Of a stretch of 64,000 bases of DNA, positions 13,216 through 23,500 are shown one piece after another. The stretch covers positions 30,580,134 to 30,644,133 of the forward strand of contig NC_077239.1 in NCBI RefSeq assembly GCF_947179165.1, written 5' to 3'. Position numbers and translations under genes: made by a program. The notes beneath the pieces are model-generated. The model was not told the origin of the DNA. It saw only the letters and a program-made list of their open reading frames with translations, and made no database searches. Source of the stretch: Solanum dulcamara (Eukaryota > Streptophyta > Magnoliopsida > Solanales > Solanaceae). How positions within the stretch are numbered: the first letter of the stretch is position 1; each line of letters opens with the position of its first letter.

Positions 13216-13673
13216 TAAAATAAGCGCATCCTCGATGTCTTAATCCAATGTCATCAAATGAGAGCATCATTGATGCCTCCAATCTAATGAAAATAGTAGA
13301 AATAAAGGTAGTACGACCCCCGTTCAAAATCAGTATAAAATAGTTTGGGTTACAATCCAGCTTTCTCAAATCAATGCTAAAAACCAATGCATGCACCGAG
13401 GTCGACTACATCCATGAGAAAATAAGGATTTAATGCAATGCATGACATCATCAGCACCCAAACAACATGCACAATCACATACAATAACGACACCTTACCC
13501 TTTAGAGCATAAAAATAAGACTAGCACATGCTACCGACCTCTAACCAAGGCCTGGGGCTCAAATCTACTCCTCTAAACTCAACAACAAATTTGAAAAGGT
13601 AAATCAACCCTAATTAGGTAAAAAGAAGGAGGAAAATAAGGAAACAAGTGCTCATCTAGTCAATCAATATGGT
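13216..13673. other. repeat-like spacer, no gene seen
   Basis: AT-rich sequence without recognisable coding content between the RTE LINE and gypsy element D. It should be the left half of whatever D inserted into, its right half beginning at 50655. Confidence 0.35.
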
Positions 13674-15894
13674 CGACACAAAAATAATTATTAGTTTCCA
13701 AGTGAACTCTTGGCCTGACTAACTACTCAGCGAAAGACTCAATTTACAACAAAATCAAACTCAGATGGTCAATATTAGGCATAAACTTCACTTCTTAAAA
13801 TAAAAGGCTCAGAATACTCAGAATATAGTATAACTCAATATTTTAAAACATAATCTAAGAAAAACTAGGACAGGCCCACAAATACCTCAAGAACTAATAA
13901 TAAATAATGAAAAACTAAATAAAGCTCCTCTAAAAGAAAGGATGTCTCACCAAAATCTAGATGGAAAGTGATTTTCAATGAAACGCCTGTTGAGGATCTT
14001 TAACACCTGTATCTGTATTATAAAAAGATGCAGCATCGAAAGATGTCAGTATGAAAAATAGATGAAATAAAATAACTCACCAAATACTCAAATAAAGTAG
14101 ATACTAAAATACATCAACTCGGATGAAGCATGCAAACATAAAAATAAGGCAATGCTTTACAAAAAATCAGTAAGTGAATGCAACTCAATATGAAAAATAA
14201 TGATTACTCTTTGGGGGAGTTTCTCTAATCGACAACCATTACAATGAGCATCTGATAATACAAGCAACTTCTCTTGTTGCCATAGCCACCCAATACATTG
14301 CCAGGGTAAGGGACATAAATGCATCTCATGGATCCAATAAAAGTCTATATCAGGGACTGAGGTGAGGAATCGCTTGAACCAACGGGACAATCCTCTTCTA
14401 TGCTAGCTACGTAGTTTATGGAGTTTGAGTTATCTAAACTCTGACCAAAATTGGTGTTCAATAGTACTCCCAAAATCATATATTATTCTCATATACTCAG
14501 GTGAGTGAAAAATACTCAAAACAATAACTCGTTTAGTCTCATTGGAATTTACTCAAATTAACTCAATTCCTCTCAAATCACTACATTCTCTTTAAAATAG
14601 TATACTTCTCAAACTCAGTAAATGCATAAAAATATTGCCTTTGGTTTCTCAATCTCGGACTCAAGATGCATAAATATGGAATATTCTAACTCATTAGACT
14701 TGATACGGATCATGATTAAAATCAGTGAACAGACTTCGCAAACTCAAGTACAATAATATGCTCAAAACTAGTTTCTCAATTAAGACATGAAATATATCAT
14801 TCTTTATCTCAGACCAATGCATAGAAATAAGCAGTGTAATTACTCAACTAGGATTCATGAAAATGCAAGCATGAATAATAAATTCAAGAATTTGAACTTT
14901 GACAATAGTTGCAATATCATTAAATAGATAGAGAATTCGATGAAAGAATCATACCTCACTCAAAAACTGAATTGGATAGAATTAGATTTAGGATTTAATT
15001 GAGAGGAATGAAATTGAGATTTAAGGCATGAGGATGAACTTAGTCCAATACTAGCCTTACATATCTGGAAGAACGATTTTCTTGGTGAAAATTGAAGAAA
15101 TCAAATACTACACTAAAACCTTACCTTTTCTCCTCTCCAATCCTTGCTCTGAATATTGTAATTGTTACTGAGGGCTAAACACATGTAGGGTACTTATAAG
15201 GGACCTAAATTAGTCCAAAAACATCAGAATTTTTGTTTGGGAAGTAGGGAAAAGACCAAACTATCTTTTATTAAAAATAGACTCAGATTATCTACTTGTC
15301 ATTTTAGGGATCGTTGAACTTAAATGGACCGTAGAAGGCCGCCCATAAGAAAACGTTTTCAAAAATTAGACCTACCAAAATTTTCATATTGGATGTACGA
15401 GCCCTATTAATGGGTCGTAGACCTTTTTAACAGTCATACATGCTTCTCGTAGGAACGCTGAGGGACTCATGAAGGTTAGGGTCTATAGACCCTTCTACGG
15501 ATCGTAGAACCTTAGACGGATTGTAGGACCTAGTCATGGAACTTGGTACACATTCCAATAGCTATTGGAATGTGACATTGGGTCTACAGGTCCCTCCTAC
15601 GAATCATGAAAGAGTTTTCATGAAATTGAACTATGACTGGGCCTTAGGGCCACTTCGATAGGCACTTCCTATAGTCTGTAGAAAATTATACAGGTCGTAG
15701 AAGCCACTCGTGGAAGAGTGTCAGTGACTCAAATTTTTACTAAGTGTTGGAAGGTTCTACGAGGCCATCCTACTGTCTGTAGAAGTATCTACGAGCCATA
15801 GGTGGCACTTGTGGACACAACTCTGAAGCAGAAACTCAACTTTTCTCTAGACTATTCTAGACTGATTTATGTTAAAATAGTTTGAGATGTTACA
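13674..15894 (-). repeat. 3' LTR of gypsy element D
   Basis: A ~2.2-kb LTR homologous along its length to 57671-59900 (element E) and to 29374-30395 plus 50568-50654 (D's other LTR). On the minus strand it starts TGTAACATCTC at 15894, and the other end reads CGACAC where E has TGACAC, so the terminal TG has mutated. It is preceded on the element side by a polypurine tract. It holds many short inverted repeats such as TTCTACGGATCGTAGAA (15493-15509). Confidence 0.9.
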
Positions 15895-16800
15895 ATATCT
15901 CCTCCTTGAAATCAATCTTCCTTAAATGATGACCAAGCTAAGAATTTACTCAAGGAACGAATGAAACGAAAGAATTAAAATACTCAAACACTCGAAAAAG
16001 GCACTAAACTTTGAGATAGAGGAAAGAAATATTACCTTCACCATCAATATTAGGAGGGATGAATATATGAGGGTACTTGGATTTCATATCTTTTTACTCT
16101 TTCCTTATAGACTCTTCAATGAATTTATTCCTCTATAAAATTGTATCTGATGCATCCTCCTTGTTCCTCAATTTGTGAACAAGATGATCAAGAATATACA
16201 CTAGAATAACCTCATAAGACAAGCTATCCTTCACACCAATGCATTCTGTAGGAATAATAAGGGAATAATTTCCTAAGACTTCTTAAGCATAGAATTATGA
16301 AACACAATAACTGCTAACTCAGATGGTCACTCAAACTCATAAGCTACATTGCCAACTCTCTTAATAATTTGGTAGGGACCGATGTATTGGGGACTAAGCT
16401 TCCCTTTCTTCCCAAACCTCATAACACCCTTCATAGGTAAAAAAATTCAAATATACCCAATCATTTACCTCAAACTCTAAGTCTCTTTTCCTAACATCGG
16501 TGTAGGACTTTTGTCAACTTTGCGCTGTCTTCAAACTCTTTGGAATGATTTTCACCTTTTTCATAGCTTGATGAACTAAGTCTGGTCCTATCAACTCAGC
16601 TTCACCAACTTCAAACCAACCAATTGGTGATCTACATCTTCTCCCATAACGAACCTCAAAAGGAGCCATCTAAATACTTGAGTGAAACTGTTGTTGTAAG
16701 AAAATTCTCTAAAACAAAAGTGATCATCCCAAATATCTTTAAAGTCAACGACACTAGGTCTCAGCATATCTTTAAGAGTGTGAATTGTATGATTTTCCGT
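15895..16800 (-). pseudogene. gypsy D, 3' part of pol (integrase C-terminal half)
   Basis: On the minus strand the sequence contains the end of the integrase core (T-L-K-D-M-L-R-P-S-V, then F-S-Y-N-N-S) and the C-terminal extension, followed by the polypurine tract AAGGAGGAGATAT at 15895-15907. The frame is broken in several places. The integrase is cut off at about 16800, where the L1 LINE begins. Comparison with element E shows the next ~0.7 kb of integrase is absent and pol resumes at 28443. Confidence 0.85.
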
Positions 16801-16858
16801 CGATACGAACACAACGAAAGTTATCTCACTCTCAGATTCCATCTATAGCTCCTCAAAT

Positions 16859-19800
16859 TTGCAAAAGACTGAAGTGATCACTGTTCATTGTTCGAGTGAG
16901 GAGCTGCTGCAAGCTGAAAAAATCATATCCTTGAGAAATCGGGGATTGCTAAAGATTATAAACAATATTGGAGATGATTCTTCATCCCATATGCCAAGCA
17001 CAGTACAAAGTTCACAAAAAAATTTAGTCCCAATTGAGAAAAATGCAGAGGCGCATCAGCTCAGCATCGCCGCCAATGCGCCACCACTGCGCCTTCAATT
17101 TCCAGCCACCTCCGGCGATATTCTAGCCCTCGCACCATCTGGACTTTGTTCGCAAGGACAAGGTGCCCCGATAGGAACAAAAACCTCTGGCGAAATCAAC
17201 TCCGGCGAACAAATTGTAGTCGACGCAGGAGCTACGGCAAGCCAAAACGCACAAGATGAATGCCAAAATGTTCCTCAAGCTGTTTTCAATCTCCTCAGTC
17301 ATGAGAGCCATCTCGAATCACTGCCACACTCTTCGAATTTATCCTTGAGCTCTGACAACAATGGAGTCGCCGGAGCTCCGGCCAGCCAATTCAGCCAAGA
17401 CCAATACCAAAAGGTGAGTAACAGTGTGGAGAAGGTTTCTAACTATAACACATGTCTCAAATCTATACAAACAAGTTCAAATTCAAAAAGTCGTCAAGAC
17501 GACTTTGGTGGTGCCGGAGCTCCGGCGAACCAATTGGCAAGAGACCAATACCAAAAGACTCATCAAGGAGTCATGAAGCTTCCAAGCTATATAGAGTGTC
17601 TCGAATCACCATCAACAAGCTCAAATTCAAAAAGTCGTCAAGACTTGCATCTCCCTGAAGAACACTGTAACAGTGTTGTTCGAGCTGAAGCTGTGGCTGG
17701 TGTATTGGATCATGTTCAAAATGACCAACAAGGAAATAGAATGCTAATATTGGAAGGCATTGAAGAAAATGGTCATGCCCCAAAAGAAATTTCGAAGGGG
17801 AACTTCACTGATAAGCAATGGAACAGTGCTCTTGCTGTGGCTCATCCAGGTAAGTCTTCTAACTATTTCAACCAATATCTAGTCAAAAGTGATGACCATA
17901 TTAACAATGTTGTTCAAATGCATAGTGACACTGTCGAACCTCATGAACTTAGCTTGCTTGATAATAATGTACAAAAAGGAAATTTAGCTAATGTTGTTAT
18001 TGTTAAGCCTACTAATTTGCATCTAGCACTGACCAAGAATAATGAGGAAATTCAGAATGCTACTCACAATGGTGATACTGATCTTGTTGTTAAGCACAAG
18101 GAGCAGGGGAACATAATACTTGGTAATGTTGAAAAAAACAAACAACCTGACCAGTTGAACAGGGGGCTCAATGTGAAAACTCAACCTGTCCATAGACCTT
18201 ATGTTCCTAATAGCAATCCTATGAAAGTGTCTAATAATTTTGATGCTATTAAATCTACTAACAAACCTGCTGCTCTGAATACTGGAAGCAACCTAGGTTC
18301 CAGAAACTCAAACCAACTTAGAGCTCCAAGTTTTAATATTCCAACTCCTAATAATCATGTGGTGCTTCCCAATACTAATTTACCTGCAAAACAAACCCAG
18401 CACCCCAATACTAATACTCCAACCCCTCCTAATCCTGTCATCCACCAAACTCTGGCTACTAAGTTGAGAGCCCAAGAAGCTATGAAAACAGACACTATTG
18501 ATATTACACCTCCCAAAATTACCACAAAGCAAGGCTATCCAGCTGTAGTATTTACAGAAGAAGACTTCCTGGTGAAATTGGCTAGTGATTGTAAGTATAC
18601 TCTAATAGGAAAATTCACAAATACTATGCCTAAGATGGAAACCATTAGAAAGGAATTCATCTTGCAAACAGAACTCAGAGGAGGAGTGAAACTTACCCAT
18701 TTTAACTCTAGGCATCTGTACATAGACTTGGACAATGAGTATGATCACTCTACTGTTTGGTCCAAAGGAAGAATGTACATAAATGGCCAACTTATGAGAC
18801 TCCAACTTTGGACCCCCACCTTCAAGCCTGAAGAAGAAACATCTCTAGTTCCTATATGGGCTATATTACCTGAATTACCTTGGCACTGTTATCGTCTTGC
18901 AGTGGTAACTCCATTACTATCCCCAATTGGAAAGGTGTTGTTCTTGGATTTGGCAACCTACAAGAAAACAAGGGGTAGTGTTGCAAAAGTCAAAGTACAA
19001 ATTGACCTTACAAAACAAAGACCACAACATGTATGGATGGGGTATGGTGAGGATGAAAATGGAGCAGGAAGGTGGCAGTCTATCCAATATGAGGGGGTGC
19101 CAGATTACTGTCAACACTGCAAACATCAAGGTCACACCATTCATGTTTGTACTGTGAAAAGAAGGGATGAAGATAATAAGAAAAAACAAGTTCAAGAAGA
19201 AGAAGCAAGAAACAAAGATAAATCCAGCAATGAAAAGAACAAGGAACAACAGAACAAGGAGCTAAAACACCAAGAAGACAAACAAAATAAGGAACAACAA
19301 AACACTAGCAAAGCTGGAACTGAAAAAAGAGACCAAGAACATGCAGGTTGGCAAATTCAAAGGAGGAAAGGCAAAAAAGATGGACAACATAACCAACAAC
19401 AACCACAACAGCATAAAACACAAGTATCCATGAAAAAAGGGGAAAGTTCAGTACCATCCCAGCATATTATCAGCAGCAGCAAAGAAGGAAAATCTCAACA
19501 GCAGGCAGGTATGCTTAATAACTCTAACTTTAATACTTGTAATATCCAAACTTGTAATGTAGACTCTGGAGTCCAGAGCCTACTCCCCATTCCCCATACA
19601 GTATTGGATCCCAGCCCCCATAATCCCATACAGCAGGTATTACATGTTAATGAAGAGAGCAGACCTGCAGACAAACAAAAAGAGCAAAATATTACTGCCA
19701 GGTGTGCACCAAATACTGGTTTGAATAATGTGGAAAGCAACAAAGCCAATGGAAAAATCCCAGGTATTGACTTAATGCTCCCACAACCCCATGGCTCCCC

Positions 19801-20590
19801 CAATTACTTTAATATCTTAAATAGTATTAATGTTGTGGCTGAAGAAGTCTGTGGAGGTCAGGTTGGAGGAATACAGGAGCAAATCACTAATCTGCAGGAA
19901 GGGGAAACCAAGGGGAGGGAAAATCTATTGGTTGACCATAGGAAAGACCCTAGAGCCCCTGCCACCACTATTCCAGCAGAGATAAGGTCCAACATGCAAT
20001 TGCAACAAGATGATGGTCAACAGCTTTCAGAGGACAGTGATAAGGGAGGTGTTGAATTTCCAAAAAATAGTGAACAAAATACAGGTGCAGTGATTCAGCT
20101 ACTGAACAATAAATATACTCTTTCTTTGAGTAAAAAGAAGAGAGAGGCACTGAAGAAAAAGATAGGAAAAAAAAGTAAAAAATCTCTGTCTGAAAAGACA
20201 CAACACAGAGCAGGGATTTATGCTTCACCTCTTCAAATTCAATCCAGCTCTACTGAATTGTATGTTCTTAATAAGAGAGCCATATCAGATGACTTGGAGG
20301 ATGAATATAGACCTATTCAATCTGAAGATGAAGAGGACCTAGATCAAAAGGAACAAACTCATGATGAGGATGAGGAAACTAGTGCCTCTCCCATTAGAGC
20401 ACTGGATGATATCACAGATTCTACAACTCAGGATGAAGTGTTGCAAGTCACTGAGAAGCAGGGTTTATCACCCAGGGGTCAGCAAGCAAAGAAGAAGAAG
20501 AAAAAACAGAAACAAGACATCTCCACCAGTTCAGATAATGCTACTTGTAAGAGTGGCATCAACACAAGGTCCAAATCCCTGAAACTTTGA
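16859..20590 (+). CDS. L1 LINE ORF1 protein (DUF4283, CCHC knuckle), N-terminus truncated
   Basis: The open frame reaches upstream past 16859 to a stop at 16790-16792, across the insertion junction, with no ATG. Codon 16859 is TTG; the first ATG is at 16991 (about residue 45). The missing start is explained by 5' truncation. The long N-terminal half is Asn/Gln/Ser-rich, with three 48-residue tandem repeats (17228-17659). A DUF4283 domain lies at roughly residues 558-740, then a CCHC knuckle, C-Q-H-C-K-H-Q-G-H-T-I-H-V-C (about 19108-19149), then Lys/Glu/Gln-rich coiled-coil-like sequence and a basic end (KKKKKKQKQ). In plant L1 elements this protein binds element RNA to form the RNP. At 1243 codons it is long for the family. 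It ends in the TGATG overlap with ORF2. Confidence 0.9.
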   Translation: MQKTEVITVHCSSEELLQAEKIISLRNRGLLKIINNIGDDSSSHMPSTVQSSQKNLVPIEKNAEAHQLSIAANAPPLRLQFPATSGDILALAPSGLCSQGQGAPIGTKTSGEINSGEQIVVDAGATASQNAQDECQNVPQAVFNLLSHESHLESLPHSSNLSLSSDNNGVAGAPASQFSQDQYQKVSNSVEKVSNYNTCLKSIQTSSNSKSRQDDFGGAGAPANQLARDQYQKTHQGVMKLPSYIECLESPSTSSNSKSRQDLHLPEEHCNSVVRAEAVAGVLDHVQNDQQGNRMLILEGIEENGHAPKEISKGNFTDKQWNSALAVAHPGKSSNYFNQYLVKSDDHINNVVQMHSDTVEPHELSLLDNNVQKGNLANVVIVKPTNLHLALTKNNEEIQNATHNGDTDLVVKHKEQGNIILGNVEKNKQPDQLNRGLNVKTQPVHRPYVPNSNPMKVSNNFDAIKSTNKPAALNTGSNLGSRNSNQLRAPSFNIPTPNNHVVLPNTNLPAKQTQHPNTNTPTPPNPVIHQTLATKLRAQEAMKTDTIDITPPKITTKQGYPAVVFTEEDFLVKLASDCKYTLIGKFTNTMPKMETIRKEFILQTELRGGVKLTHFNSRHLYIDLDNEYDHSTVWSKGRMYINGQLMRLQLWTPTFKPEEETSLVPIWAILPELPWHCYRLAVVTPLLSPIGKVLFLDLATYKKTRGSVAKVKVQIDLTKQRPQHVWMGYGEDENGAGRWQSIQYEGVPDYCQHCKHQGHTIHVCTVKRRDEDNKKKQVQEEEARNKDKSSNEKNKEQQNKELKHQEDKQNKEQQNTSKAGTEKRDQEHAGWQIQRRKGKKDGQHNQQQPQQHKTQVSMKKGESSVPSQHIISSSKEGKSQQQAGMLNNSNFNTCNIQTCNVDSGVQSLLPIPHTVLDPSPHNPIQQVLHVNEESRPADKQKEQNITARCAPNTGLNNVESNKANGKIPGIDLMLPQPHGSPNYFNILNSINVVAEEVCGGQVGGIQEQITNLQEGETKGRENLLVDHRKDPRAPATTIPAEIRSNMQLQQDDGQQLSEDSDKGGVEFPKNSEQNTGAVIQLLNNKYTLSLSKKKREALKKKIGKKSKKSLSEKTQHRAGIYASPLQIQSSSTELYVLNKRAISDDLEDEYRPIQSEDEEDLDQKEQTHDEDEETSASPIRALDDITDSTTQDEVLQVTEKQGLSPRGQQAKKKKKKQKQDISTSSDNATCKSGINTRSKSLKL
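17228..17659 (+). repeat. three 144-bp in-frame tandem repeats in ORF1
   Basis: The units begin at the GGA of A-G-A-(P/T)-A at 17228, 17372 and 17516, an exact 144-bp (48-codon) period. Units 2 and 3 share A-G-A-P-A, D-Q-Y-Q-K and S-S-N-S-K-S-R-Q-D; unit 1 is more diverged. They lie in the disordered N-terminal part, outside DUF4283. Confidence 0.85.
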
Positions 20591-23500
20591 TGATGAATAC
20601 AATATGCTGGAATGCAAGGAGTATTGATACTCAAGGTGCCTTGGATAGACTCCAAAAACTCAAGGATTATCACAATTTAACTATGCTGGCAATCCTGGAA
20701 CCATTTGCTAATCAATCACATCTTAACCACTACAGAATTCAGCTGAGAATGGACAGTGCCATTCATAATCCCAATAACAAGATTTGGTTGTTTTGGACTA
20801 AGGATGTGGACTGCACTATTGTAGACCAAGATGAACAACAGTGTACTTGTGAAATCAAACATGTGGCTAATCCTAATTCTCATATTATTACATTTGTTTA
20901 TGCCAAGTGTAAGGATTACCTGAGAAGAACTCTTTGGGATAAAATGCTGCAGTATGCTGACACAGACAAGCCATGGTGCATTATGGGAGACTTTAATGTG
21001 ATCACTGATGTTGATGAAAAACTAGGAGGACAACCACACAACATGAACAAAAGCTTAGAGTTCATAAGTGTAATTGAGGCATGTGGTCTCACTGATCTGG
21101 GATTCCATGGGCAGAAATTTACATGGTGCAACAACAGGGACATGGAAGTTAGAATTTGGAAGAGACTGGACAGGGCCATGGTGAATGATAGGTGGTTAGA
21201 GATGATGCCCATGACTACTGTGGCTCATCTTGCTTCAACAGGTTCAGATCACTCCCCCCTATTACTTGAATGTAAGGAGACTCACAGTAATCCTATCAAA
21301 TACTTCAAGTTCCTCAACTGTTGGGTGGATAATGAGACTTTCCAGTACACTGTTAGAGTCTGTTGGGAAAGACCAGTAGAGGGTAATCCAATGAGAATAT
21401 TCCACTTGAAACTTAAGAGGGTGTCTAACACCCTTAGTAGCTGGTCAAGGCAACAGTATGGGGACATATATGAAGCTGTCAAAGAGTTTGAAGAGAAGGT
21501 AAAGCAAGCTGAAGTTGATCTCATCCAAGACAAGTCTGAGGATAACAAGATCAAGCTGAATCTTGTGAATGCTCAGTACATTAAATACTTAAAGACTGAA
21601 CAATCCATCCTTAAACAAAAAACTAAGCTTCAGTGGTTTAAGGAGGGAGATGCCAATTCCAAGTACTTTCATGCTATTATTAGAGGAAGGAGAAGAAGAT
21701 TATTCATCCATCAGATTACTGATGAACAGGATAATACTATTCAAGGTGATCAGAATATAGCTACTGCTGCATGTGACTACTTTGAGAAGATATTTACTGG
21801 TAAGGATGATGCTATCAATGAAGATATCCTCAGATGTATCCCCAAATCCATCACAGATAATCAAAACCAAGCTCTTAATGCTATGCCAACTAAAGAGGAG
21901 CTGAAAGAAGCTGTTTTTTCCCTCAGTGATGTATCTGCTGCAGGTCCAGATGGTTTTAATGGCAAGTTCTTCCAAACTTGCTGGGATATCATCAGTGAAG
22001 ACTTATTCAATTTGGTGAAATACTTTTTTTGTGGGCATTCTATTCCCAAGTTCATCTCACATGCTTGTTTGGTTCTACTCCCAAAAGTAGATCATCCTAA
22101 TAAGTTATCAGATTTCAGGCCTATATCACTAAGTAACTTCACCAATAAAGTTATTTCAAAGATCCTATGTCTCAGACTTGCTCCTATTCTTCCTCAACTG
22201 ATCTCTGAAAATCAGTCAGGTTTTGTTAAGGGAAGAAGTATAGCTGAAAACATAATGTTGGCACAGGAAATCACTCATAGCATTAAAAAACCAAAGATGG
22301 GAGATAATGTTGTGATCAAATTAGACATGGCCAAAGCCTATGACAGGGTGTCCTGGTCATTTATATGTCTAGTCATGAGAAGGTTTGGATTTGGAGAAGG
22401 ATTTATTGACATGGTTTGGAGACTTATGGCTAATAACTGGTATTCAGTTATTGTGAATGGAGGTAGGCATGGTTTCTTCCACTCTACAAGAGGCCTCAAA
22501 CAGGGAGATCCATTATCCCCAGCCCTATTTATTTTAGGTGCTGAGGTACTATCAAGAATGCTCAATAATCTTCATCAACACCATTTGTACAAAGGTTTCC
22601 ACATGGAGAAGAAAGGTCCATTGATTAATCATTTGAGCTTTGCTGATGATATAATCATTTTCACTTCAACATGTAGTAACTCTCTCAAGCTGATCATGAA
22701 GACACTGGAAGTGTATGAACAGACTTCAGGCCAGCTTATTAACACACAAAAGAGTCAGTGCATGATCCCTCTGAATACTGATCCTGAGATCACTGAAAGG
22801 GTCACTTCTACCACTGGTTTCAAAACAACTCATGGCCCTATTACCTACTTGGGTTGCCCCTTATATATTGGAGGTCAAAGGATCATATACTTTACTAGTA
22901 TGGTGTCCAAAGTAACATCCAGAATTAGAGGATGGCATACCAAAATTCTCAGTTATGGGGGGAGAGCTGCTCTTGTGAAGTATGTGTTGCAGTCCCTCCC
23001 AATTCATCTCTTATCTGCTGTGATTCCAACTGCCACTACACTCAAACAAATAAAGTCCCTAATAGCAAATTTTTTTTGGGGATGGGACAAAGAAAAAAGA
23101 AAATACCATTGGGCATCATGGGAGACCCTCAGCTACCCAACAGATGAAGGAGGTGTTGGCATGAAAAATCTGAAAGATGTCTGCCTAGCAATGCAATATA
23201 AACAATGGTGGAATTTTAGGTCTAAGAAGACTCTATGGGGGAGCTTTCTGAGGGCCAAGTATTGCCAAAGGGCAAATCCAGTAATCAAGAAATGGGACAC
23301 TGGTCAATCAATTATGTGGAAACACATGATGACAAACAAAGCTGAGATTGAGCCTCATATACAGTGGCACCTTAACTCAGGCTCTTGCAGCTTTTGGTGG
23401 GATGATTGGTTAGGAATTGGCCCCCTAGCTTATCACAAAGACTGTCTACCTAGACTTAACAATACCACTGTCTCCAAGTTCCTGAAGAATGGAGAATGGG

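Noticed and set aside
16591..16842. Minus-strand frame starting MESESEITF and continuing into integrase-like sequence
   Set aside because: Its first part is antisense to LINE ORF1 and its second part is gypsy D integrase; the frame crosses the insertion junction by chance.
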